The notes below the pieces were generated by a model, which worked only from the letters and a program-made list of their open reading frames with translations, did not search any database and was not told the origin of the DNA. From the NCBI GenBank assembly GCA_902796695.1, contig CADBQE010000088.1, forward strand, positions 1 to 10,743: DNA of 10,743 nucleotides, given 5' to 3'. The translations under genes and the position numbers were made by a program. The DNA is from an uncultured Lachnospiraceae bacterium (GTDB lineage: Bacteria; Bacillota; Clostridia; Lachnospirales; Lachnospiraceae). Positions 1 through 6,473 of the stretch are shown here, piece after piece (the first letter of the stretch is position 1; each line of letters starts with the position of its first letter).

Positions 1-179
1 TAGGGGCCGATCTGTGATCGGCCCGTCATGAACCGCCATCTCCGTTTATCGTAGGGGCCGATCTGTGATCGGCCCGTCATGAACCCCCGTCTCTGTTTAT
101 CGTAGGGGCCAATCTGTGATCGGCCCGTCATGAACCCCCATCTCTGTTTATCGTAGGGGCCGATCTGTGATCGGCCCGT
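1..179. repeat. 51-bp tandem repeat, 3.5 copies, each with a palindromic hairpin
   Basis: Units run 1-51, 52-102 and 103-153, with a truncated fourth unit from 154 to about 179. Each begins TAGGGGCC and contains the inverted repeat GGGCCGATC-TGT-GATCGGCCC (4-24, 55-75, 106-126, 157-177), a 9-bp stem with a 3-nt loop. The third copy has one G-to-A change (CAATC) that breaks one pair. The linkers differ by only a few bases (CGCC/CCCC, CCATC/CCGTC, CTCC/CTCT). The last copy is followed by GTTTTAA and could act as a weak terminator for whatever lies to the left. Similar GTAGGGGC-palindrome repeats are, from memory, scattered through genomes of gut Clostridia; that link is not verified here. Confidence 0.93.
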
Positions 180-333
180 TTTAATGCTCCGCCGGACGAT
201 AAAAAATAACACGCGTGTCGAGAAACTGAAGAAAATCATCTTGAACTGCGTAAAAATTTATTATATAATGCCGGACAAGCACTTTTCCTGCAAATATTAA
301 CCCGCAGAGAAAATCGCTCCGGGAGGCAGTATC
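180..333 (+). other. Non-coding leader region before the aminotransferase
   Basis: Together with the repeat array this makes a 333-base stretch without a gene. It is AT-richer than the flanking genes. It holds the aminotransferase promoter (241-269), a leader of roughly 58 nt and a ribosome binding site GGGAGG at 321-326, 7 nt before the ATG. I saw no further open frame, riboswitch motif or terminator in 180-240. Confidence 0.6.
241..269 (+). promoter_or_regulatory. Sigma-A promoter of the aminotransferase gene
   Basis: The -35 box is TTGAAC (241-246) and the -10 box is a perfect TATAAT (264-269), separated by 17 nt. Transcription would start near 276, giving a leader of about 58 nt. No operator-like repeat overlaps it. 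Confidence 0.8.
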
Positions 334-1542
334 ATGATCACCTGTTCTGAAAGATTAAGCAATGTTCACTCCGATATCCGGGGACCGCTGTACCAGGAAG
401 CGCTGCGCATGGAAGCAGCGGGAACTCCTGTTTTGAAGCTCAATACCGGGAATCCGGCGCGGTTCGGCTTTGCGCTGCCGGAATCCGTGCGGGGCGCGCT
501 GACGCGGCAGATCGATGAGGCGGTGCCTTACTGCGATGTAAAAGGCATGCCGGCGGCTCGGAACGCCATCAGTGCCTATCATGCCGGCCGGGGCCTGAAG
601 GGCGTTCGCCCGGACGATGTCTTCATCGGCAACGGAGTAAGCGAGATGGCCTCCATGCTGATGGAAGCCCTGATCGGAAGCGGCGATGAGATCCTGCTGC
701 CGTCCCCCTGCTACTCGCTGTGGAGCAACAATGCCTACCTGTGCGGCGGCGTCCCGGTGTTTTACCGCTGTGACCCGGCGAACCACTGGAATCCCGACCT
801 TGCGGATATGGAGCGGAAGATCACGCCCCGCACGAAAGCGGTTCTGGTGATCAATCCCAACAACCCTACCGGCGCTTTATACAGCCGGGAGACCCTGCTG
901 GGGATCGCGGAGCTGGCCCGGCGCCATCATCTGGTCGTGCTGGCGGATGAGATCTATGACCGCCTGGTCATGGACGGCCTGACCCATGAATCCTTCGCCG
1001 CGCTGGCGCCGGATCTGCCCTGCGTGACCTTCAACGGGCTTTCCAAAAGCCACATCATCTGCGGCTTCCGCTGCGGCTGGATGGTCTTCAGCGATCCGGA
1101 CAATGAACTGCAGGAGGTCAGGGCCGGCGTGATGAAGCTGGCCGCCATGCGGCTGTGCGGCAACGCGCTCACACAGCTGGTGATTCCGGCCGCACTGGAA
1201 GACAGCGCCTCCACCCGGGAAATGCTGGTGCCCGGCGGACGCCTGTACGAACAGCGAAGCGCCGTCCTGAAAGGACTGGACCGCATAGACGGCGCCGTTT
1301 ACGAAAAGAACGATGTGGCCTTTTACCTGTTCCCCGGCCTGGACCGCGCCCGGTTCGACTTTACGGACGCCGGCGATTTCTGCATGCGCTTCCTGCATGA
1401 CTGCCACGTCCTCGTGATCCCCGGACCCGGATTTGACTGGCATGAAGACCTGCGCTTCCGTATTGTCATGCTGCCGCGGCCGGAAGAACTGGAAAAAGCG
1501 ATGTCCGCGCTGGAAAAATTTTTAAAACAGCACAGAAGATAG
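334..1542 (+). CDS. alaA: Alanine aminotransferase (AlaA/YfbQ-type, PLP-dependent)
   Basis: Cytosolic class I/II aminotransferase expected to exchange an amino group between glutamate and pyruvate, making alanine and 2-oxoglutarate. The 402 residues match the family's usual length of about 405 and follow E. coli AlaA nearly end to end from memory: SDIRGPLYQEA near the N-terminus, KLNTGNPARFGF (35-46), FIGNGVSE (97-104), INPNNPTG (173-180), ADEIYDR (204-210), the PLP-lysine motif NGLSKS with K238, MRLCGNA (272-278), GGRLYEQR (301-308) and FRIVMLP with the substrate-carboxylate arginine R376. The ATG has GGGAGG 7 nt upstream and its own promoter. No terminator separates it from the next gene, but that gene has its own promoter. 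The aminotransferase assignment is firm; alanine specificity rests on AlaA resemblance, and a related amino acid is possible. Confidence 0.9.
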   Translation: MITCSERLSNVHSDIRGPLYQEALRMEAAGTPVLKLNTGNPARFGFALPESVRGALTRQIDEAVPYCDVKGMPAARNAISAYHAGRGLKGVRPDDVFIGNGVSEMASMLMEALIGSGDEILLPSPCYSLWSNNAYLCGGVPVFYRCDPANHWNPDLADMERKITPRTKAVLVINPNNPTGALYSRETLLGIAELARRHHLVVLADEIYDRLVMDGLTHESFAALAPDLPCVTFNGLSKSHIICGFRCGWMVFSDPDNELQEVRAGVMKLAAMRLCGNALTQLVIPAALEDSASTREMLVPGGRLYEQRSAVLKGLDRIDGAVYEKNDVAFYLFPGLDRARFDFTDAGDFCMRFLHDCHVLVIPGPGFDWHEDLRFRIVMLPRPEELEKAMSALEKFLKQHRR

Positions 1543-1552
1543 CAAATTGCAG

Positions 1553-1581
1553 TAGACAATTTATGACAGACATTCTATAAT
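1553..1581 (+). promoter_or_regulatory. Sigma-A promoter of the 170-residue hypothetical gene
   Basis: TAGACA (1553-1558), one mismatch from the -35 consensus, is followed after 17 nt by a perfect TATAAT (1576-1581). The predicted start near 1588 leaves a short leader that carries AAGGAGG (1591-1597), 8 nt before the ATG. It is the nearest clear promoter upstream of the RT-kinase genes, so it may serve them by read-through. Confidence 0.78.
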
Positions 1582-1605
1582 ATTGCACAAAAGGAGGTCG
1601 GAACG

Positions 1606-2118
1606 ATGGGCTTATTGTCAAAAATCATGAAACTGGCCAATGACGTAGCCAAAGAAGCGGAAAAAGCACTTTCCGAGATCGCGTCGGACGAGAAAAAGCC
1701 GGAAAACAAACCTCCGGAAACAGGTGCCGCTTCCCCGGTCAGCACCGGAGATGCGGAAGTAACTGTCCCCGGCAATTCGTGGGGCCCCACGATGCCGTTG
1801 GAAGAGAACCAGTTCAATTATCCCGGACCTTACACGGACTACTTTGAAAAGATCCTGCGGGAGGATTTCCCCGCCTACCGGGCGGAGAAGGAGATGATCC
1901 CCAGCGGACGCGGCGCGGTCTTTACGCTGTATCAGGGAGACGAAAAAGCGCTGGTCCTGGAAGTCCTGAACAGCAGTTCCGTACGGAACCTGCTGCGCAA
2001 AACCTGCCGGATGAACGGAACGCCTTACGTCCGGCTCTATCACGACCACGAGGGCTGGTGGAACACCCGCGCCTACGTCGCGGAACGCATCAGAAAGGCA
2101 ATGGCCGGCGAAAGCTGA
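1606..2118 (+). CDS. Conserved-looking 170-residue protein of unknown function
   Basis: I cannot assign a function. No signal peptide or membrane segment is seen, so it is probably cytosolic. Residues 1-28 form a charged amphipathic helix rich in A, E and K. Residues 29-60 are a flexible linker rich in P, E, T and S. Residues 61-73 (PTMPLEENQFN) look like a conserved collar. From about 75 to 167 comes a compact domain: YTDYFEKILREDFPAY, then a strand-like segment ending ALVLEVLN (115-122), then GTPYVRLYHDHEGWWNT (138-154) and a C-terminal helix. The GTPY..R.YHDHEGWWNTR signature is, as I recall, recurrent in gut Firmicutes proteins of unknown role. The start is decided by AAGGAGG 8 nt upstream. 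It lies just upstream of the structured RNA and RT, with a terminator-like hairpin between, so a functional link to them is possible but unproven. Confidence 0.8.
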   Translation: MGLLSKIMKLANDVAKEAEKALSEIASDEKKPENKPPETGAASPVSTGDAEVTVPGNSWGPTMPLEENQFNYPGPYTDYFEKILREDFPAYRAEKEMIPSGRGAVFTLYQGDEKALVLEVLNSSSVRNLLRKTCRMNGTPYVRLYHDHEGWWNTRAYVAERIRKAMAGES

Positions 2119-2142
2119 CCCGCTGCGGAGGAAATCAAAAAC

Positions 2143-2179
2143 GGAGCAAAGGGGAGGCTCTGCCGCCCCGCTCCTTTTT
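2143..2179 (+). terminator. Intrinsic terminator after the 170-residue gene
   Basis: The stem pairs GGAGC (2143-2147) with GCTCC (2170-2174), continues inward with GGGG/CCCC and GGC/GCC around a TCT loop (an AAA bulge on the left arm), and is followed by TTTTT (2175-2179). It ends one base before the 12-bp closing stem of the downstream RNA element, so it may be either the terminator of the upstream gene or a leaky element within a longer structured transcript. Confidence 0.7.
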
Positions 2180-2180
2180 G

Positions 2181-2311
2181 GCGGAAAGAGAACGCGCTGC
2201 GCCTGGGGCGGACCCGGCCGGGACCTTTGATACGGCTTCTCAGGCAGCCGGTCCCGGTACGGTCCCGTACATCCAAGAATTTTCTTGGATTTAATGATTT
2301 CTCTTTCCGCT
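2181..2311 (+). ncRNA. Candidate structured RNA upstream of the reverse transcriptase
   Basis: A perfect 12-bp stem, GCGGAAAGAGAA (2181-2192) with TTCTCTTTCCGC (2299-2310), extendable by a G-U pair (2180/2311), encloses 106 nt that tile into hairpins. Hairpin A (2202-2217) is GGG-CGGA-CCC, extended by CC/GG across a bulge. Hairpin B (2218-2257) is CCGGGACC/GGTCCCGG with an inner GGCT/AGCC. Hairpin C (2258-2269) is a short stem, TACG-GTCC-CGTA. Hairpin D (2271-2290) is ATCCAAGAA/TTCTTGGAT, 9 bp. TTTTT follows the closing stem. No convincing ORF, tRNA or known riboswitch motif fits, and the RT start lies 23 nt downstream. The folding was done by eye. By analogy with retron and DRT loci it may be the RT's template or partner RNA; it could instead be a regulatory leader of the RT gene. 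Confidence 0.55.
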
Positions 2312-2333
2312 TTTTCTGTGGAATGAGGACGCC

Positions 2334-3542
2334 ATGCCGCTGCTGGACCGCCTCCCGGACCCTTCGGTCTGGGAGAGATTTTATGAATACAAAACATCGC
2401 TGGCCTGCCCGAAGGATTTCGCGAAAGAACTGCGGACCTTCATCGATGAGCAGGCCTATCTTCCCGTCTGCGAAAGCATCAGGCGGGGGGAGCCCTTCCC
2501 GCTGCCCCGCAAGGCGGTCATCAGCAAGCAGTATTCGCAGAAAAAGCGGACGGTCTATATCTATCCCCGTCCGGAAAATATCGTCCTCAAGCTGCTGACC
2601 TACCTGCTGCTGCGGGAATTCGACGGTCTGTTCAGCCGCGGCCTGTATTCGTTCCGTCCGGGCCGGTCGGCCAAGGACGCGGTGCGCATGCTGCAGCGGA
2701 AGCTGCGCGGCCGCCGCTGCTGGGCCTACAAGGCGGACATCAGCGACTATTTCAATTCCCTGCCCGTGGAGCGCTTTCTGCCGGAACTGAAGAAAGCGGT
2801 GGGAGAAGATGAAACCCTGTACGAGTTCCTCAGCAGCCTGCTGGCCGAGCCCCGGGTGCGGGACGGGAAGCGGATCATCGAAGAACGGAAAGGGATCATG
2901 GCGGGCACGCCGCAGGCATCCTTCTATGCCAATCTGTACCTGAAGGATCTGGACGCGCACTTCGCGGCGCTGGACGTCCCCTATGCCCGCTATTCCGACG
3001 ATATCATCCTGTTCACCGGGACCCGGGAAGAGGGGGAAGAGCATGCGGCGTTCATCCGGTCGTTCCTTGAGGAAAAAGGCCTGCGCCTCAATCCGGCCAA
3101 GGAGACGCTTTTCGCACCGGAGGACGGCTGGATCTTTCTGGGCGTTAGCTGCCGGAACGGCGTGATGGACATCGCCCCGGTCTCCCTGCGGAAAATGAAG
3201 GCCAAAATGCGCCGCAAGACGCGGGCGTTAAAGCGCTGGCAGGAACGGAACGGCCTGGAACCGGAAAAAGCCGCCAAGGCGTTCATCCGCGTGTTCAACC
3301 GCAAACTGTTCGAAAGTCCCGGCGACAGCGAACTCAGCTGGAGCCACTGGTTTTTCCCCGTGATCGATACGGCCGAGAGCCTGCGGACCGTCGACCGCTA
3401 CGCCCAGGACTGCCTGCGCTTCCTGCTCAGCGGAAAACACACCAAAGCGCGCTACAACGTGCGGTACGAGGACCTGAAACGTCTGGGGTACCGCAGCCTG
3501 GTGCATGAATATTACAAGAGAAAAGAGGAATCGGAAAATTGA
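2334..3542 (+). CDS. Reverse transcriptase, unclassified or group II-like lineage
   Basis: A 402-residue RNA-directed DNA polymerase with the fingers-palm motifs in order: the KRTVYIYPRPENIVLK fingers segment (71-86), YSFRPGRSAKDAV (105-117), YKADISDYFNSL (132-143) with catalytic D135, GIMAGTPQASFYANLYL (187-203), the YSDD box (220-223) with D222 and D223, KGLRLNPAKE (248-257) and WIFLGVSC (266-273). Residues 277-400 form a basic thumb-like region ending GYRSLVHEYYKRK. All three catalytic aspartates are present, so it should be active. There is no HNH endonuclease domain, no retron NAxxH or VTG motif, no domain V-like ribozyme nearby and no DGR template/variable repeat pair. A structured RNA lies 23 nt upstream and a kinase gene overlaps its stop. 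ATG 2334 is the first usable start after an in-frame TGA at 2295; its binding site (GAGGA, 5 nt away) is weak. The role is unknown; defence or a domesticated housekeeping function are both possible. Confidence 0.92.
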   Translation: MPLLDRLPDPSVWERFYEYKTSLACPKDFAKELRTFIDEQAYLPVCESIRRGEPFPLPRKAVISKQYSQKKRTVYIYPRPENIVLKLLTYLLLREFDGLFSRGLYSFRPGRSAKDAVRMLQRKLRGRRCWAYKADISDYFNSLPVERFLPELKKAVGEDETLYEFLSSLLAEPRVRDGKRIIEERKGIMAGTPQASFYANLYLKDLDAHFAALDVPYARYSDDIILFTGTREEGEEHAAFIRSFLEEKGLRLNPAKETLFAPEDGWIFLGVSCRNGVMDIAPVSLRKMKAKMRRKTRALKRWQERNGLEPEKAAKAFIRVFNRKLFESPGDSELSWSHWFFPVIDTAESLRTVDRYAQDCLRFLLSGKHTKARYNVRYEDLKRLGYRSLVHEYYKRKEESEN

Positions 3543-4558
3543 AGCCGGATGAGGATTTCCTGTCTGTTTTTTCCCTGTTTTTTGACGAAACGCCCGTCTC
3601 GGTCCGAACGATCGATACCAGCCGGGACGACGCGGATTTCCGGATCACTTTTATTGCGGAAACGGACACGGGCGCACGGTATGTTCTGAAGCTGGCCGAC
3701 AATGATTTCACCTTTCCGGAGAAGATCGCCGTCTGGCAGAGAACCGTCGAAGAGTACCGCAAGCTTGGTTATTTCTGCCCGGAGATTTACCGGGATAAAT
3801 CCGGCGGCTTCCCGGTCGTCGCCTTTCGCGGGCACAGATGCGCGGCTTACGCGGAGGAATACACAGCGCTCCGCTGCGCCGAGGACAGGTTTTCGGAGGA
3901 TTTCGGCCGGAATACGGCCCTGTATGACAGCTGTAAGCGGGATATCTGGCGGATGACGGCGCGGGTCGCCGCCCTGCATCTGGATTACACGGACTATCCC
4001 TCGGCCTACTGCCTGTTCGAGACGTTCTGCCCCAGTGACAAAACCGATGAGGTGCTGGAAAACGCGCTGAACTGGAAGGAATACGCGGACACGCTGCCCG
4101 CTGAGTTCGCGGAACAGACCGGCAGGATCTGGCAGCTTTGGACAGAAAACAGAGCCACGCTGGAGATAGTTTACGGAAATCTTCCGACCTCCGTGTTCCA
4201 GGCCGACCTGAACGCGTCGAATATCCTGCTGGACAGCGGGAACAGGTTTGTCGGCGTCTATGACTTCAACCTGTGCGGCCGCGACGTGTTCCTCAACTAT
4301 CTGATCCGGGAAAACGTCAGCGTTTCCGGAATCTGCGAAGCGCTTCGGATCGCTGCGGAATCCTACCGCTTCTCGGAACTCGAAAAAGACACGGTACTGA
4401 TGCTGTACCGCTGCCTGAAGCCGCTGTGGTATACGGAAGTGCAGGCCCTGAAGGAGGCGGGAGACGACCGGGCTGCCGTGAGAGCCGTCCTGGACAGGTC
4501 GGAACACGCGCTGACCGCGCCGATCGATTTCAGAAAATATATGGAGCCGGTTGTTTGA
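3539..4558 (+). CDS. APH/choline-kinase-fold phosphotransferase, translationally coupled to the RT
   Basis: A 339-residue cytosolic kinase of the aminoglycoside phosphotransferase superfamily. RYVLKLAD (47-54) supplies the ATP-binding lysine K51. The catalytic loop is FQADLNASNILLD (220-232), with D223 and N228 in the HGDxxxxN arrangement but QAD in place of the usual HGD. The metal-binding motif is VYDFN (240-244) with D242. A helical C-terminal lobe follows. The TTG start overlaps the RT's TGA in TTGA (3539-3542), with AGAGGAA about 10 nt upstream, a layout typical of translational coupling. The substrate is unknown: it could be a small molecule, a sugar, a protein or a nucleic-acid-linked target, and the name aminoglycoside phosphotransferase should not be read as antibiotic resistance. 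The coupling suggests a shared role with the RT, but chance operon membership is possible. Confidence 0.82.
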   Translation: MKPDEDFLSVFSLFFDETPVSVRTIDTSRDDADFRITFIAETDTGARYVLKLADNDFTFPEKIAVWQRTVEEYRKLGYFCPEIYRDKSGGFPVVAFRGHRCAAYAEEYTALRCAEDRFSEDFGRNTALYDSCKRDIWRMTARVAALHLDYTDYPSAYCLFETFCPSDKTDEVLENALNWKEYADTLPAEFAEQTGRIWQLWTENRATLEIVYGNLPTSVFQADLNASNILLDSGNRFVGVYDFNLCGRDVFLNYLIRENVSVSGICEALRIAAESYRFSELEKDTVLMLYRCLKPLWYTEVQALKEAGDDRAAVRAVLDRSEHALTAPIDFRKYMEPVV

Positions 4559-4575
4559 GTCCGGACTCCGCTTTC

Positions 4576-4600
4576 AGACGGCCGTCGGCCGTCTTTTTTT
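4576..4600 (+). terminator. Intrinsic terminator of the RT-kinase unit
   Basis: AGACGGCC (4576-4583), loop GTC, GGCCGTCT (4587-4594), then a run of seven T (4594-4600, the first also in the stem). It lies 17 nt after the kinase stop. The T run overlaps the stop codon of the convergent lipase-like gene (4599-4601); the hairpin lacks a T run on the minus strand, so it works for the plus strand only. Confidence 0.93.
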
Positions 4601-6473
4601 ATCCGGCGGGGCTGATGTCGAACCGATATCCCTCCGCGGTCTGCGTCAGAACGGGGCTTAGCTCCGTTTCCCGCAGCATGCCCGGATCCATCAGGCGCAG
4701 CGTGATATCCCGGTCGGAGGAAACGGTGACCGTATAGGATTCATGGGCCGGCAGAATGAACCGCAGGGCGCCGTCCCACAGCCCGTAGGGGACGGGATAT
4801 TCCGTTTCCTGCGGCAGACCGTTTTCGGCGGCGGCAATGACCCGGGCGTCCTGCGTTACGCGGACATCCGTACCGGGAGGGGCGGTGAGTACATAATATT
4901 TTCCGTCCAGCGGGGCCGTCACGGGCGTGTCCGTATAATACGGGTCCATGGACCGCATATACGCCAGGCACAGTTCCGGATAGTGCGCGCCGGCCAGGAT
5001 CTTCAGGTTTTCGATCGACAGCAGGGGCGCGAGCAGGTGCGGCTTTATCCGGATCGTGTAAAGCAGGGTGTTGATCATCTGCAGGAAGGTGGCCGTCATA
5101 TTGTCCAGCGAAGTGGTCAGGCCCATCCGGTCCAGCGCCCGGAGGATAATGGGCGTGGCGTCCATCTTCAGGCGGGGGCGGTTGTGGATCAGGTCGTCGA
5201 TCAGGACGGAGGCCTCATCCGTCATAAGCAGCTCCCGGACGAACTGCAGGCCGATATCCTTCAGCGAAGCGGAGGTGTTTTTTCGCAGATAGACCAGATG
5301 AAAGAGGTCGCGCAGGCCCCGCTGCATCGTATCGACAAAATAATCGCGGCTTCCGATGCCGAGGTCGGCCCAGGAATTGAGCAGTTCGTCCATATACTGG
5401 GCGGGCGTCCAGTGAAGGACGCTGCGGCTGGGCGTTAAGGAAAACATGCCGTTTGCATCGGCGCTGGGGATGATAAAGTCCGAGATCCGGTAGGTGCCCC
5501 AGTCGCCGAAGGAGCGCAGCTGCCCGTACTGGCGGCTGATCTCCGCCAGGGAATCGGCAAAATGCAGGTCGCTGAGCGTGGTGGGCAGCAGTATCTCCCG
5601 GCCGAAGCGCGTAAAGCCCATCGCTTCCATAACGGCCTTGGGAACCGGGTCGTTGGGGTTGATGATGCAGAAAATGTTGCTGAACGTGTCGCTCTTGGGA
5701 TAGCGGTCCTCCTCAAAATATACGCCGCGCGGCGCTTCGAAGCAGTAGGCGTAGAGGTCTTCTTTGGCCAGCTGCACGTTTTCGCCCAGATAGGATTCTC
5801 CGTCCCGGATAAATTCATCCAGCCGGCCGCAGGCCACGTTGCAGGCCGCACCGGCGCGGGAATAGCCGCTGATCCAGATCTTCAGACGGCCGGTCAGCTC
5901 CCGGTCCTGCACATAAGCCCGGATCGTCTGCAGGATGATCTCACTGGCTTCGTAGAACCCCTGGTGATACCGTCCTTCCGTGTCGTCCCTTCCCACGGTA
6001 AAATTGGAGGCCCACTCGCTTTCGTAATTGGCGCCGCGCAGGCCCACGGCCAGCAGCGTGGCTCCGTCCAGTTTTTTGCTTCCGATCAGGACGCCGAACG
6101 TATCGGTATCGGGCTTGTCGTGGTAATCCGAATTGGCTTCGATATCCCGGAATCCCAGCTTCAGCAGAACGCGTTCGCTGTTGACATAACGGTGTTCGTA
6201 GGAAATATTATCGATGGAAGCAAAACTGGCCATGGCAAAGGAAAGGGAAGCCGTAGCCAGCGACGGGTCGTATTCCGTGGACGGATGCCGGAAAAAGCTG
6301 TCCGAGTAATACAGAAAGCTGTCTTCGTCCTGCGTGCCGCTCTGATAGCGGAACGTGATCCGGCGTACGCCGCCCTGAGCGCAGGAAGTCAGCAGCAGGC
6401 AGCAGGCCAGGAGCAGGGAGAGCAGCGCGGCCGGGCGGAACGGGTGTGTGCGGTTGTGCTTCATTCTTTTCAT
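4599..6473 (-). CDS. Secreted lipoprotein with a lipase-like alpha/beta-hydrolase domain
   Basis: About 624 residues. A basic N-terminus, a hydrophobic stretch and the lipobox LLTSC (acylated C31) mark it as a membrane-anchored lipoprotein facing outward. The hydrolase core shows the nucleophile elbow SGYSRAG (202-208, S205), a conserved NPNDPVP (272-278) likely to hold the catalytic Asp (D275), and a candidate His in VLHWTPAQY (H354), matching the class 3 lipase-like pattern. The last 100 or so residues are beta-rich (TAPPGTDVRVTQDARV onward) and may be an accessory domain. The substrate is unknown; lipid or ester hydrolysis is inferred. A GTG at 6476 would overlap the upstream stop as GTGA, but the ATG at 6473 has the better spacing from GGGAGG (6 nt), so I use it. 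It overlaps the membrane HTH gene by 1 nt and is probably cotranscribed and coupled with it. No clear minus-strand terminator follows. Confidence 0.85.
   Translation of the reverse strand: MKRMKHNRTHPFRPAALLSLLLACCLLLTSCAQGGVRRITFRYQSGTQDEDSFLYYSDSFFRHPSTEYDPSLATASLSFAMASFASIDNISYEHRYVNSERVLLKLGFRDIEANSDYHDKPDTDTFGVLIGSKKLDGATLLAVGLRGANYESEWASNFTVGRDDTEGRYHQGFYEASEIILQTIRAYVQDRELTGRLKIWISGYSRAGAACNVACGRLDEFIRDGESYLGENVQLAKEDLYAYCFEAPRGVYFEEDRYPKSDTFSNIFCIINPNDPVPKAVMEAMGFTRFGREILLPTTLSDLHFADSLAEISRQYGQLRSFGDWGTYRISDFIIPSADANGMFSLTPSRSVLHWTPAQYMDELLNSWADLGIGSRDYFVDTMQRGLRDLFHLVYLRKNTSASLKDIGLQFVRELLMTDEASVLIDDLIHNRPRLKMDATPIILRALDRMGLTTSLDNMTATFLQMINTLLYTIRIKPHLLAPLLSIENLKILAGAHYPELCLAYMRSMDPYYTDTPVTAPLDGKYYVLTAPPGTDVRVTQDARVIAAAENGLPQETEYPVPYGLWDGALRFILPAHESYTVTVSSDRDITLRLMDPGMLRETELSPVLTQTAEGYRFDISPAG

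Noticed and set aside
1..179. CRISPR-like array
   Set aside because: The 51-bp period is regular, but the linkers are nearly identical between copies. There are no unique spacers, no leader and no cas genes.
2266..2295. Weak promoter for the RT (CGTACA, 17 nt, TTTAAT)
   Set aside because: The -35 box matches only three of six positions and the site lies within hairpins C and D. It is noted only as an alternative.
2181..2311. T-box or other known riboswitch
   Set aside because: GGTAC near hairpin C recalls the T-box GGTACCGCG, but the conserved T-box sequence is absent and the downstream gene is an RT.
2334..3542. Diversity-generating retroelement RT
   Set aside because: No pair of template and variable repeats was seen, no avd-like gene, and no C-type lectin-like target protein in the window.
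2181..3542. Classical retron
   Set aside because: The RNA is bracketed by complementary arms as in retrons, but the RT lacks the NAxxH and VTG motifs and I could not identify a branching guanosine context. It is kept as a retron-like analogy only.
4557..4568. 12-bp palindrome GAGTCCGGACTC after the kinase
   Set aside because: It has no loop, overlaps the stop codon and lies beside a clear terminator. A protein-binding role cannot be supported.
2119..4600. Group II intron carrying the RT
   Set aside because: No GUGYG-type 5' end upstream, no domain V-like hairpin after the RT and no endonuclease domain. The next thing after the RT is an overlapping kinase gene.
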